Origin: JANXQG01 sp964615095
GTDB lineage: Bacteria; Planctomycetota; Planctomycetia; Pirellulales; Thermoguttaceae
Reading direction: 5' to 3'
DNA: 64,000 bases
NCBI GenBank assembly: GCA_964615095.1
Contig: CAZTPX010000038.1
Location: 4,758-68,757 of the forward strand
Below are positions 17,476 through 25,362 of this stretch, piece by piece. The first letter of the stretch is position 1, and each line of letters begins with the position of its first letter. The translations under genes were made by a program, and so were the position numbers. The notes beneath the pieces are model-generated. The model made no database searches, was not told where the DNA came from, and saw only the letters and a list, made by a program, of their open reading frames with translations.

Positions 17476-18441
17476 CTACCAGCGCATCAACACCGTTCCC
17501 CAGGTCAGTCCCGCGCCGAAGCCGCTGAACAAAACGTGATTGCCGGGATGGATGCGGCCCATCCGATAGGCCTCGTCCAGGGCCAAGGGAATACTTGCCG
17601 ACGAGGTGTTGCCGTAGCGGTCGAGATTGTTGAAGACCTTGTCGGGCGGCATGCCCAGCTCCTCGACGGCCGCATTGATGATGCGCATGTTCGCCTGGTG
17701 AAAGACCACCAGGTCGATGTCGGCCAGGTTCATGTCGGCCGAATCGAGCACCTCGCCGATGGTTTCCTTCAAGGTGCGAATGGCCCACTTGAACACCGGC
17801 CGGCCGTCCATGCGGAGGAAATGCCCACTGGGGTTCGCGGCGGAGAACGGCGCGCGCGCGCCGCCGGTGGGCCGGCAGATCAACTCGGCGCCGGAACCGT
17901 CCGAGCCGACCGCATAGGCCAGGATGCCCTGGTCAATGGCACCCGGCGCGAGGACCACCGCGCCCGCCGCATCGCCAAATAACGGATAGGTCTGCTTGTC
18001 GGCCGGATTGACCATCCGCGAATTGCAATCCGCACCGATCACCAGCACGCGCTGGCTGCACCCCGTGGCCACATACTGCATGCCCGTGATCAGGGCAAAG
18101 GCGAAGCTCGCGCAAGCCGCCTGCACATCGAAGGCCGGCGCGCAAATCCCCAGCCGGTCCTGGACCAGGGTGGCGGTGGCCGGCAGGAGCATGTCGGGCG
18201 TGAACGTGCCCAGCAGTACCAAGTCGATCTGCTCGGGACGAATGTCGCCCGCGGCGAGGCACCGCCGAGCGGCCTCGGCGGCCAGGTCGCCAGTCGATAC
18301 ACCCGGCGGGGCGTGGCGGCGCTCGGTGATGCCCGTGCGTTTGAGGATCCAATCGGCGTCGTAACCCAACGCGGCGAGGTCCTCGTTGCGGACGCATTGC
18401 TCGGGCACGTAACTGCCCAAGGCGATGACTTGTACACCCAT
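17476..18441 (-). CDS. fabH: 3-oxoacyl-ACP synthase III (FabH)
   Basis: Beta-ketoacyl-ACP synthase III starts fatty-acid synthesis by condensing acetyl-CoA with malonyl-ACP. The Cys-His-Asn triad is visible: Cys110 in QAACASF, His in VFHQANMRI, Asn in YGNTSSASIP. Starting at MGVQVIALGSY gives 321 residues and places the cysteine at the position usual for the family. In-frame ATGs at 18513 and 18555 would add 24 or 38 residues and cannot be excluded, since none has a clear ribosome-binding site. The acyl carrier and plsX genes often beside fabH are absent. Confidence 0.92.
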   Translation of the reverse strand: MGVQVIALGSYVPEQCVRNEDLAALGYDADWILKRTGITERRHAPPGVSTGDLAAEAARRCLAAGDIRPEQIDLVLLGTFTPDMLLPATATLVQDRLGICAPAFDVQAACASFAFALITGMQYVATGCSQRVLVIGADCNSRMVNPADKQTYPLFGDAAGAVVLAPGAIDQGILAYAVGSDGSGAELICRPTGGARAPFSAANPSGHFLRMDGRPVFKWAIRTLKETIGEVLDSADMNLADIDLVVFHQANMRIINAAVEELGMPPDKVFNNLDRYGNTSSASIPLALDEAYRMGRIHPGNHVLFSGFGAGLTWGTVLMRW

Positions 18442-19062
18442 CAGGCGGCCGATGCGTGAACGGCAAAGCTTGGCGGCAATGTGGACGTCGGCCGGGGTTT
18501 GCCGGCGCGGCATATCCTTATCGTGGGTCGCGTTGGGAATGTCGGCAATGGCCATGGGGGACTCGTCATCTCATGCAAAACGCTGGCTCAACCGGCCCCG
18601 GGCGTTTCCATATTGCCGGGAAACACATTGGAGAGTCGAAAAGACCTATTTTACGAAGTTCCCAGCCAGGACTCAAGCCGCGGCATCTTGCAAGAGAACT
18701 TTCCATTGGTATCGGACGAAAACCGCGTGAGCACCTCCGCTGAATGGTTAGTAAGGCAAACTGCACCTTGTCTGCCCATAACTCCAAGTCACCGCAGGCG
18801 ACAAGGTCCCGAAATGTTAATCGACATTGTGCAGAATCCAACCGTAGGATGGGCTTTAGCCCGTTTGCAACAGATCTTGACATGGTTCAAGGCCGCGCAG
18901 CACTTTGGCCGCACTGTCCTGTAGGGAACGCCCTCCGTGGCGTTCCATCCCACCGGAACGCCATCGACCCGCTGCGCGGGTGCCCCGGCGTTCCCCACAG
19001 AATTTCGGCTGGCGGGAGTGTTATTGTGGTTTGAACCATGCCGAAAAGTGTACAATAGTTGT
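18442..19062. other. Spacer between fabH and rlmN with a diverged hairpin repeat
   Basis: About 600 nt between divergent genes. Apart from a possible 5' extension of fabH, no gene is seen. At 18919-18946 a sequence is identical to the arm of the 15.4-kb hairpin (CTGTAGGGAACGCCCTCC...), and 18955-19000 holds a degraded partner (GGAACGCC ... CCGGCGTTCCCCACAG), so this is a decayed family member. Confidence 0.6.
19051..19056 (+). promoter_or_regulatory. Possible -10 element of rlmN
   Basis: TACAAT lies 6 nt before the rlmN ATG. If used, transcription would start at or next to the A of the start codon, giving a leaderless mRNA; no Shine-Dalgarno sequence precedes this ATG. The -35 region is weak, so confidence is low. 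Confidence 0.3.
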
Positions 19063-20223
19063 ATGCGTCACATCCTTGACCAATCCCCGGAACAACTTCG
19101 AACCTGGTTGCTCGAACACGGCCAGCCGCCCTATCGGTCCGCGCAGGTCCGCAAGTGGCTCTTTGAAAAACGGGCTGTTTCTTGGGAACAGATGACCGAT
19201 TTGCCGCATAGTCTGCGGGAGCAATTGGCGGCGGAGTTCGATATCTGGTTGACGGAAATCGCCGTCCACCGCAAGGATGAGGATGGCACGGAAAAATTGC
19301 TGCTCACCCTGGCAGACGGGTGCAAACCGGCCGACGATGCCAACAAGCCAGCCCCCGATGGTTCAACCGAAACCAACGCCGTGGCTTCGCCGCCAAAGGG
19401 TCCTTCGCAGATCGAATGCGTGCTGCTGCGCGACGACAAGGGCCATTGCAGCATGTGCATCAGCACCCAGGTGGGCTGTGGGATGAAGTGTGCTTTCTGT
19501 GCCACGGGCTTAGGCGGATTGACGCGAAACCTCACCAGCGGCGAGATCCTCGAGCAGATGCTGCAACTCCAGCGTTTGCTTCAGCCCGACGAGCGACTGA
19601 GTCACGTCGTTTGTATGGGCATGGGCGAACCGCTGGCCAATCTTGACCGGCTCATGCCTGCGCTGGCGGCAGCCTCGGCCAAAGATGGCCTGGGGATCGG
19701 CGTGCGCAAGATCACGATTTCCACCGTGGGCCTGCCTGTGGGCATCCGCCGCTTGGCCGAACAGAACTGCCAATATCACCTTGCCGTCTCGCTGCACGCC
19801 CCCAATGATCAGTTGCGGACGCAACTCATGCCGACCAATCGCAACATCGGCATCGAGGCGATTCTGGCCGCGGCGGATGATTATTTCGAGAAGACGGGCC
19901 GCCGCGTGACCTACGAGTACATTCTCCTGGCTGGCGTAAACGATGGTCCTCTTGCAGCCAAGCAACTGGTGGATCTACTCCGCGGCCGACCGTCGTTAGT
20001 CAATCTGATTCCTTATAACCCCGTGCGTGGATTGCACTTCCACACGCCCCGTCCGAGTGCGGTGGCGAAATTCATCGAGATCCTCCAAGGGGGAGGGCTG
20101 AACGTGGCCATCCGCCATCGCAAAGGCGCGCGGATAGACGCGGCCTGCGGGCAGTTGCGGCGGAATTCCGCGGTTGCGAACCGCTTGCCAGAGGAACTCT
20201 TGCCAGTTTTCAGGGTTAATTAG
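19063..20223 (+). CDS. rlmN: Dual-specificity 23S rRNA/tRNA adenine C2-methyltransferase RlmN
   Basis: This 386-residue radical SAM enzyme methylates A2503 of 23S rRNA and A37 of some tRNAs. The iron-sulfur motif CxxxCxxC is in GMKCAFCATG, followed by GEPLANL and the resolving cysteine in DAACGQLR; the mechanistic first cysteine lies in the same C-terminal region. The N-terminal RlmN domain (PYRSAQVRKWLFEKR) is present. A linker of about 30 residues rich in Pro, Ala and Asp (around residues 90-120) is an insertion relative to many homologues. ATG 19063 has no Shine-Dalgarno and a TACAAT box just upstream. Confidence 0.95.
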   Translation: MRHILDQSPEQLRTWLLEHGQPPYRSAQVRKWLFEKRAVSWEQMTDLPHSLREQLAAEFDIWLTEIAVHRKDEDGTEKLLLTLADGCKPADDANKPAPDGSTETNAVASPPKGPSQIECVLLRDDKGHCSMCISTQVGCGMKCAFCATGLGGLTRNLTSGEILEQMLQLQRLLQPDERLSHVVCMGMGEPLANLDRLMPALAAASAKDGLGIGVRKITISTVGLPVGIRRLAEQNCQYHLAVSLHAPNDQLRTQLMPTNRNIGIEAILAAADDYFEKTGRRVTYEYILLAGVNDGPLAAKQLVDLLRGRPSLVNLIPYNPVRGLHFHTPRPSAVAKFIEILQGGGLNVAIRHRKGARIDAACGQLRRNSAVANRLPEELLPVFRVN

Positions 20224-20394
20224 TTAGAAGCGGTGCCAAACCACCCCGCACAGGTTAACATTCTCCTGCCGCGGGACGGATTGTGACACTGCTTCGGCAG
20301 AGACGGTGCTAGCCGTAAAGGGGACCTTGGTTTAGACTAAGAGCAGAACGCGCCCGAAACGACGTAAACTCAACCGCCGACAACAGGTAGGATT

Positions 20395-21090
20395 GTGGCC
20401 GTCAGCGAGTCATCTGCTCGACGCTATGCCTTGGACCCCGACGTGCGCCTCATGCTTGAGGTGCGCGACGGCAGCGCTGCGGCTTTTGAAGAACTGGTGG
20501 TGCGGTATCAGGCCCGCTTGGTGCGTGTTTTGGAGCATCTGGTTGGCCGCCGGGAGTTGGCGGAAGATCTGGCGCAAGAGGTGTTCCTGCGGGTATATCG
20601 TTCGCGCCAGCAGTATGCGCCGGGGGCGAGATTCGTCACTTGGTTGTTTACCATCGCCAAGAACGTGGCCTCTAACGCGACGCGCGACCGCTCGCGCCGC
20701 CCGGAGGTGACGCTGGCCGGCAGCGAGAGCGGACCCTTGGGCGCGCGGCCCTTGGACCGCCTCGTGCAGGCCAGCAGCGGCGCGATGCCCGCGCGGCAGG
20801 TCGACAAGGCCGAACTCCGCGACGTCGTCCGCATGGCCATGGACTCGCTGAGCGAACGCCAGCGGCTGGCCGTGCTCCTGAACAAGTTCGAGGGCATGAG
20901 CTACGCCGATATCGCCAATACCATGGAGTTGACGCCGCAAGCCGTCAAATCGCTACTGTCGCGGGCGCGGGAGAACCTGCGACAGATGCTGGAACCATAT
21001 TTGCAGAATGGAACTCTCCCGCAGAACAACCACGAACTTTCCGATAGCGCCGTAACGAGCGACGGTTTTGTCGCCGGCGGTGAAGAGTGA
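20395..21090 (+). CDS. ECF-type RNA polymerase sigma factor
   Basis: This 231-residue sigma-70-family protein has region 2 (FEELVVRYQARLVRVLEHLVG, ELAEDLAQEVFLRVYR, TWLFTIAKNVASNATRD) and region 4 with helix-turn-helix (LSERQRLAVLLNKFEGMSYADIA, then TPQAVKSLLSRARENLR). It lacks region 3, as expected of extracytoplasmic-function sigma factors. Start is GTG 20395. The stop overlaps the anti-sigma start (TGATG), so the two are coupled. A C-terminal tail of about 30 residues follows region 4. The stimulus and regulon are unknown. Confidence 0.9.
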   Translation: MAVSESSARRYALDPDVRLMLEVRDGSAAAFEELVVRYQARLVRVLEHLVGRRELAEDLAQEVFLRVYRSRQQYAPGARFVTWLFTIAKNVASNATRDRSRRPEVTLAGSESGPLGARPLDRLVQASSGAMPARQVDKAELRDVVRMAMDSLSERQRLAVLLNKFEGMSYADIANTMELTPQAVKSLLSRARENLRQMLEPYLQNGTLPQNNHELSDSAVTSDGFVAGGEE

Positions 21091-21623
21091 TGGAGTCGAT
21101 GCCTGACAATCCGGTCAACGACGACGCCCAGCTTCGCGAGGAGTTGGTAGCCTATCTCGATGGCGAGCTCAGCGCCGAGCAGAGCCGGCAGATCGAGCAG
21201 CGCGCGGCCAGCGAGCCCAACGCGCGTCGCATGCTGGAAGAACTCGACCGCACATGGCACATGCTCGACGAGCTCGACTCGCCGGCCACCAACGAAGACT
21301 TCACCTGCACCACTCTGGAGATGGTGGCCGTGGCGGCCGCCGAGGATGCTCAGCAGGCCAAGGCCCAGAGGCCGCGGCGGCGCCTGCGGGCTGCACTGTG
21401 GGCGGTTGTCGGGCTTGTCGGCGCCGCCGCAGTCGGCTTCCTGGCGGTCGCCTGGGCCCTGCCCGACCCCAACGCCCAGCTCCTGCAGGACCTGCCGCTC
21501 CTGGAGAACTACGATCAATACCGCGACATCGTAAGCCAGCACCCCAAGAGCGACAGCATCGATTTTCTCCGCGCCTTACAGAAGGAAAAACTGTTTCCCA
21601 AGGAGGCCGAAGATGGACGCTAA
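21090..21623 (+). CDS. Putative membrane anti-sigma factor
   Basis: This 177-residue protein has an N-terminal cytoplasmic part (ELVAYLDGELSAEQSRQIEQRA), a motif typical of anti-sigma factors next to ECF genes, a Pro/Arg-rich linker and one transmembrane helix (about residues 97-122), then an extracytoplasmic tail. The zinc-binding HxxxCxxC of the ZAS class is not present. Its ATG overlaps the sigma stop by one base, which strongly supports a sigma/anti-sigma pair. It would hold the sigma factor at the membrane until released. Confidence 0.75.
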   Translation: MESMPDNPVNDDAQLREELVAYLDGELSAEQSRQIEQRAASEPNARRMLEELDRTWHMLDELDSPATNEDFTCTTLEMVAVAAAEDAQQAKAQRPRRRLRAALWAVVGLVGAAAVGFLAVAWALPDPNAQLLQDLPLLENYDQYRDIVSQHPKSDSIDFLRALQKEKLFPKEAEDGR

Positions 21624-22632
21624 AGACCTGCGCTGGAACAGTGCGCGCGGCTTTTGCCGCAAAGCGCTCGGTCTTCTCGCGCTGGCCGTTGTGCTGGCCG
21701 TGGGCCTGGCGGCCTTTGGAACGCTTTCCCAGCGCCGCCGCCAACTGGAGGAAATGTCCGCCGAGCAGCGCGAGGACGTGCTCCGCGCCGAGCAGCAGTT
21801 TCACGCCCTGTCGCCCCAGGACCAGCAGCGGATCCGAGAACTGCACGAGCAGATCGAAAACTCGCCCGACCGCGCGGAACTTCGCGCGACGATGGACCGT
21901 TACTGCAAGTGGTTCGAGACGCAGCCGCGTTTTCGCCGCGTGAAGCTGCTGGACAAGACCATGACGCTCCCGCAGCGCGTGGCCACGGTCAAGGAATTCC
22001 TCGGCAAGCCGGTCCCCGTCAAGGACGTTCGCCTCGACGACCGCAATCGCCGCCTGCTGGCTGCCTGGCTGGACCGCTACACCGCGGAACACGGAGCCCG
22101 CATCATGGAAAACATGCTGCAGACCCACCCGGGAATCGCCCGCCTTCCGCCCGAGCGGCAACAGGCGGTCCTCCGCGAGAGCGTTTTGCGGCGTTTGCAG
22201 TCGGGCGGTCCCAACGGCCAGTTGTCGATCACCGAAAGCGAGATGGCCCGCCTGCGCGCCGGGCTTTCGCCGGAATTGCGCGCCAAACTGGACGAAAAGA
22301 GGCCTGCGCAACGCGATCGAATCATCGCCGACTGGCTCCGCGAGACGGCCTCCCTGGAGCTCGACGAACAATTGGCCAATTACTTTGAGAGCCCGATGGT
22401 CAGCGATCAGCAGCGGGAGCAACTGATGAGCCTTCCCAGCGAAGAAATGTACAAGAGCCTGAGCGATCTATACAGCGCCCATCTCAAGCAGGCAAAACTG
22501 GCTGAACCGCCGCGGGGCGATCGCCCTCCTCGACCTCGTGGCCGTCACGTGGGCGGTCCTAAGGGTTCCGGCGGCCGCCGCTGGCCAGAGGACCGCGACG
22601 AAAAAGATGTCCGCGTCAAAGACGCCGGTTGA
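21613..22632 (+). CDS. Membrane-anchored helical protein of the sigma/anti-sigma operon
   Basis: This 339-residue protein has one N-terminal membrane helix (about residues 17-36) and a large extracytoplasmic part rich in Glu, Arg and Gln, predicted helical. Short segments such as LSPQDQQRIRELHEQIE and LPPERQQAVLRESVLRRL recur in DUF3106-like proteins, but no catalytic motif is seen. The C-terminus is Arg/Gly/Pro-rich. ATG 21613 follows AAGGAGG and overlaps the anti-sigma gene by 11 nt, so it is the third gene of the operon and may sense or bind the signal for the anti-sigma factor. Function unknown. Confidence 0.75.
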   Translation: MDAKDLRWNSARGFCRKALGLLALAVVLAVGLAAFGTLSQRRRQLEEMSAEQREDVLRAEQQFHALSPQDQQRIRELHEQIENSPDRAELRATMDRYCKWFETQPRFRRVKLLDKTMTLPQRVATVKEFLGKPVPVKDVRLDDRNRRLLAAWLDRYTAEHGARIMENMLQTHPGIARLPPERQQAVLRESVLRRLQSGGPNGQLSITESEMARLRAGLSPELRAKLDEKRPAQRDRIIADWLRETASLELDEQLANYFESPMVSDQQREQLMSLPSEEMYKSLSDLYSAHLKQAKLAEPPRGDRPPRPRGRHVGGPKGSGGRRWPEDRDEKDVRVKDAG

Positions 22633-22745
22633 TGCGGCTTTCCGGATAGCCTCTCAGAGTCTGTTCCGAAAGGCTGGGGAGCGGTGTTGGAGTCCCGGCT
22701 TTAGCCGGCTAAAGCCGGGACTCCAGCACCTTTCCGGACGGCCTC
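22633..22745. repeat. Inverted repeats after the sigma operon
   Basis: Two copies of TTTCCGGA[TA/CG]GCCTCTCAG (about 22639-22658 and 22731-22749) flank a loopless palindrome with 23-nt arms (22684-22706 and 22707-22729, one mismatch; core GGAGTCCCGGCTTTAGCC). It lies between convergent genes and may serve as bidirectional terminator. The flanking motif belongs to the TCGGATAGCC family. Confidence 0.75.
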
Positions 22746-24287
22746 TCAGACCGGCAGGGCTTCCGCCGCGGCGGTGGCCAGCTTGTACTCCACGCCGTCG
22801 TGCAGGAACACGCAGTTTCCTCCGCGCCGGTGACTGGCGTCCAGGGCCATTTCCAGCTTGCGAAAAAGGGCCACCATGTCATCGGCGTTGCCCACCTCGA
22901 TCAGGCCCACGCTGACCGTAAAGCCGACTTTTGCGTCGCCTGTCTTGATCGCCACCTGGGTTGCCGCTTCGCGAATCCGCTCGGCCACGCGGACGGCATC
23001 CGCAAGTTGGGCCTTGGGCAGGAGGAAGGCCAGGCAACTCTCGCTGTAGCGGGCCACCGTATCCATCTCTCGCACGCCGGCGAATACGACGCGCGCGAGA
23101 CTCCGCCCTAGCAGGTCGCGGAACTCCGCATCGCGGAAGCGCGTGAGCGTTTCGAACTGATCGATTTCCACGAGGACCAGCGTCAACGTCGGACCACCCC
23201 GCTTCCATTCGGCCACGCGGTTGTGGACGTGCTGGCAGAAAGCGGTACGATTGAACATCGCCAGCAGATTGTCGATATGTTCCACGATTGCAGAGGGTTC
23301 ACCGCTTGGCTCCTTGGCCGGGGCCAAAGGCTTGGGCACCTCGACGAACTGGGGTGGCGGCGCCACCAGCGCCTCGACGGGCTTCTCGGCGTCGTCGATG
23401 ATGGGCAGGATCCGCTCGCCATCGTGCCAGTGGGCGCAGTTCCGGCCTGCTTCCTTCGAGGCGTAGAGGGCCGCATCGGCCCGATGGACGATCGCTTCCT
23501 GGGTCTCCTCGCCCCGCGCCTGGGCGGCGCCGATGCTGATCGTCACGTGCAGCGTGCCGGCGGGAACTTTGAACTCGGTGGCCGCGATCGCCTTGCGCAA
23601 CCGCGTCAGGGCCCGCTGGACCTCGGCAATCGTGGCGCGGTTGAAGATCACCACGAATTCCTCGCCGCCGTAACGGGCGATGGAATCGCTCTCGCGCAGC
23701 ACGCGCCGCAAGATGCGGCCTGTGCCGCGGAGGACTTCGTCGCCTGCCTGATGGCCGTAAGTGTCGTTGAGGCGTTTGAACTTGTCCAGGTCGATCATGG
23801 CCAGCGTGAAGACTTGTCCGGCCCCGTGGAAATCGGCCAGGCAGCGGGCGATGTCGGTTTCGAAGGCTCGGCGATTACCCACCAGCGTCAAGGCGTCAGT
23901 GCGGGCCTCGGCGGCATGCGACTCGACCAGCCGGACCTGCTCGCGGAGCCGGTCCTCGGCCTGGTCCAACCGCCCCTGCATGGTCTTATTGACATCGACC
24001 AGCCGGGTGACGACGTTGAGGATCTTGGCCGGCTCGCGCAGCTTGTCGCCCTGCAACTCGACGTTGATTTCCTCGACGCGCGTGTGGTGTTCTCCCAAAT
24101 CCACGGCCACGTTGGAGATCAATGTTTGCAGGCAACCGACCAGTTCCTGCGCGCGGCGGACCTCCTCCTTGTCGACCGGAGTTTCCGGCGCTGCCGCTCC
24201 GCGACTCCGTAGCCACCATCCGGCAACCAGGCCGGCGAGCCCGCCCGTCAAGGCGAAAATGACATAGACCGTCGAGACAGACAACAT
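22746..24287 (-). CDS. Diguanylate cyclase with tandem GGDEF domains
   Basis: This 513-residue protein has an N-terminal membrane helix (about residues 6-27), a coiled-coil stretch (40-130) and two GGDEF domains. The first is intact: signature GGEEF at 207-211, metal aspartate in MIDLDKFKRLND, and an inhibitory I-site RESD at 198-201, five residues upstream. It should synthesise c-di-GMP with product inhibition. The second domain (about 330-500) has the signature degraded to SESCL, so it is probably a sensory or dimerising domain. No EAL or HD-GYP domain is present. Monocistronic. Confidence 0.9.
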   Translation of the reverse strand: MLSVSTVYVIFALTGGLAGLVAGWWLRSRGAAAPETPVDKEEVRRAQELVGCLQTLISNVAVDLGEHHTRVEEINVELQGDKLREPAKILNVVTRLVDVNKTMQGRLDQAEDRLREQVRLVESHAAEARTDALTLVGNRRAFETDIARCLADFHGAGQVFTLAMIDLDKFKRLNDTYGHQAGDEVLRGTGRILRRVLRESDSIARYGGEEFVVIFNRATIAEVQRALTRLRKAIAATEFKVPAGTLHVTISIGAAQARGEETQEAIVHRADAALYASKEAGRNCAHWHDGERILPIIDDAEKPVEALVAPPPQFVEVPKPLAPAKEPSGEPSAIVEHIDNLLAMFNRTAFCQHVHNRVAEWKRGGPTLTLVLVEIDQFETLTRFRDAEFRDLLGRSLARVVFAGVREMDTVARYSESCLAFLLPKAQLADAVRVAERIREAATQVAIKTGDAKVGFTVSVGLIEVGNADDMVALFRKLEMALDASHRRGGNCVFLHDGVEYKLATAAAEALPV

Positions 24288-24372
24288 CGTGTGATTCCCA
24301 AGAAAGCTTGCAAACAGCCTCTAAGAGAATCTAGGACATCAAAGACGGCGTGGCGGCGGAAAAAGCGGACCG

Positions 24373-25047
24373 TCAGACAACCGGCGTCTTGCGCGGCCGG
24401 CCGCGCGGCCGCATGGTCGCTTCAAGCCCTAGTTTCGCTACAATCCGTTGCTGCCACTTGGCGTCGCCCAAGGGCGTGCCGCGGACCACGCTGTGCCGCA
24501 CGAGGGCCAGTTCCTCGGCGGTCAACGGCGTCTGCAACGACTTGAGCCAGTTCCGCCCGCGCTCGACCGGGCCGGGATCGATGCGGGGAAGTTTCACGCC
24601 GTGTATTTCCGCGACGGCCGACGACCAGCACCATTGTTCGGGCGCGCGCAACTTCAATTCCTTGAGCCGCAGGGGATTCTGCTCGATATAGCGCAGCACC
24701 GTCAATAGGTACTCGTTCGCCTGGATGGGAAATGCCCGGAAGCGGCCCGCCCAAACGTGGCCGCTCGTTCCGTGCAGGCTATGGTAGCGACGGACGTGGC
24801 TCGTCAGCAGCCATTGCATCCAGTAACTCAGGTCGCCGTCCTTGCGCGGCCAGAGGACCATGTGGAAGTGGTCGGGCAACAAGCAGTAGGCCAGCAAGCG
24901 CACGTTGCGGGTCTCGGTTTCCTCACGCAGAAGTTCCACAAAATCGGTATAGTCGCGGGTCGTGCGGAAGATCTTCGTCCCGCCGTTTCCGCGGTTGAGA
25001 ACGTGGTAACAGACGCCCCCGGCAGATGCTCTGGCAACTCGTGGCAT
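24373..25047 (-). CDS. REP-associated tyrosine transposase (RAYT, IS200-like)
   Basis: This 224-residue protein belongs to the Y1 HUH nuclease family. The metal-binding HUH motif is His60-Phe-His62 in LLPDHFHMVLWP, and the catalytic tyrosine is probably Tyr113 or Tyr120 (NEYLLTVLRYIEQNP). The N-terminal PRVARASAGGVCYHVLNRGN is the family hallmark. RAYTs cut and join single-stranded palindromic repeats and are single-copy chromosomal genes rather than classical insertion sequences. No IS ends are apparent. A large imperfect hairpin between direct repeats lies 160 nt upstream, and hairpin families are abundant across the window, making it a candidate processor of one of them. Confidence 0.9.
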   Translation of the reverse strand: MPRVARASAGGVCYHVLNRGNGGTKIFRTTRDYTDFVELLREETETRNVRLLAYCLLPDHFHMVLWPRKDGDLSYWMQWLLTSHVRRYHSLHGTSGHVWAGRFRAFPIQANEYLLTVLRYIEQNPLRLKELKLRAPEQWCWSSAVAEIHGVKLPRIDPGPVERGRNWLKSLQTPLTAEELALVRHSVVRGTPLGDAKWQQRIVAKLGLEATMRPRGRPRKTPVV

Positions 25048-25362
25048 ACGTTTTCGAGTCCTTGTCCATCAAGAGTTTCAGAATCGGAAAGTAATCGCTG
25101 CACAACGCAAGCAACCTGCGCGCGGTCTTGCGACCCCCCGCGCATGGTCGCGCAAACCTACCCAGAGAATACCCTACAACGCGGTCCATGTCAATAAATA
25201 AAGAGTGTCCCCAAGGAGAATGGCAAAGTCTGGCAGGACAGCCCTCCGCAGCACGGAATTCACTCCGTTTTGCCCTAAAAAGGGCAAGGCCACGGAATAA
25301 ATTCCGTGCTACGAAGGACTTTGCAATTCTCCTGAAGTGTCCCCAAGGAGAACCGCCGCAAC
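25048..25362. repeat. Imperfect long hairpin flanked by 17-bp direct repeats
   Basis: Direct repeats AGTGTCCCCAAGGAGAA at 25204-25220 and 25336-25352 bracket about 115 nt that fold on themselves: GGCAAAGTC/GACTTTGC, AGCACGGAATT/AATTCCGTGCT and TTGCCCT/AGGGCAA pair in order. It lies just upstream of the RAYT gene. No gene is seen in this interval. Confidence 0.65.

Noticed and set aside
19031..19056. TTGAAC/TACAAT as a sigma-70 promoter pair for rlmN
   Set aside because: The spacer is only 14 nt, too short for a standard promoter; only the -10 was kept, with low confidence.
24373..25047. Complete IS200/IS605 insertion sequence
   Set aside because: The protein is RAYT-like and no IS ends or TnpB partner are present; kept as a chromosomal RAYT.
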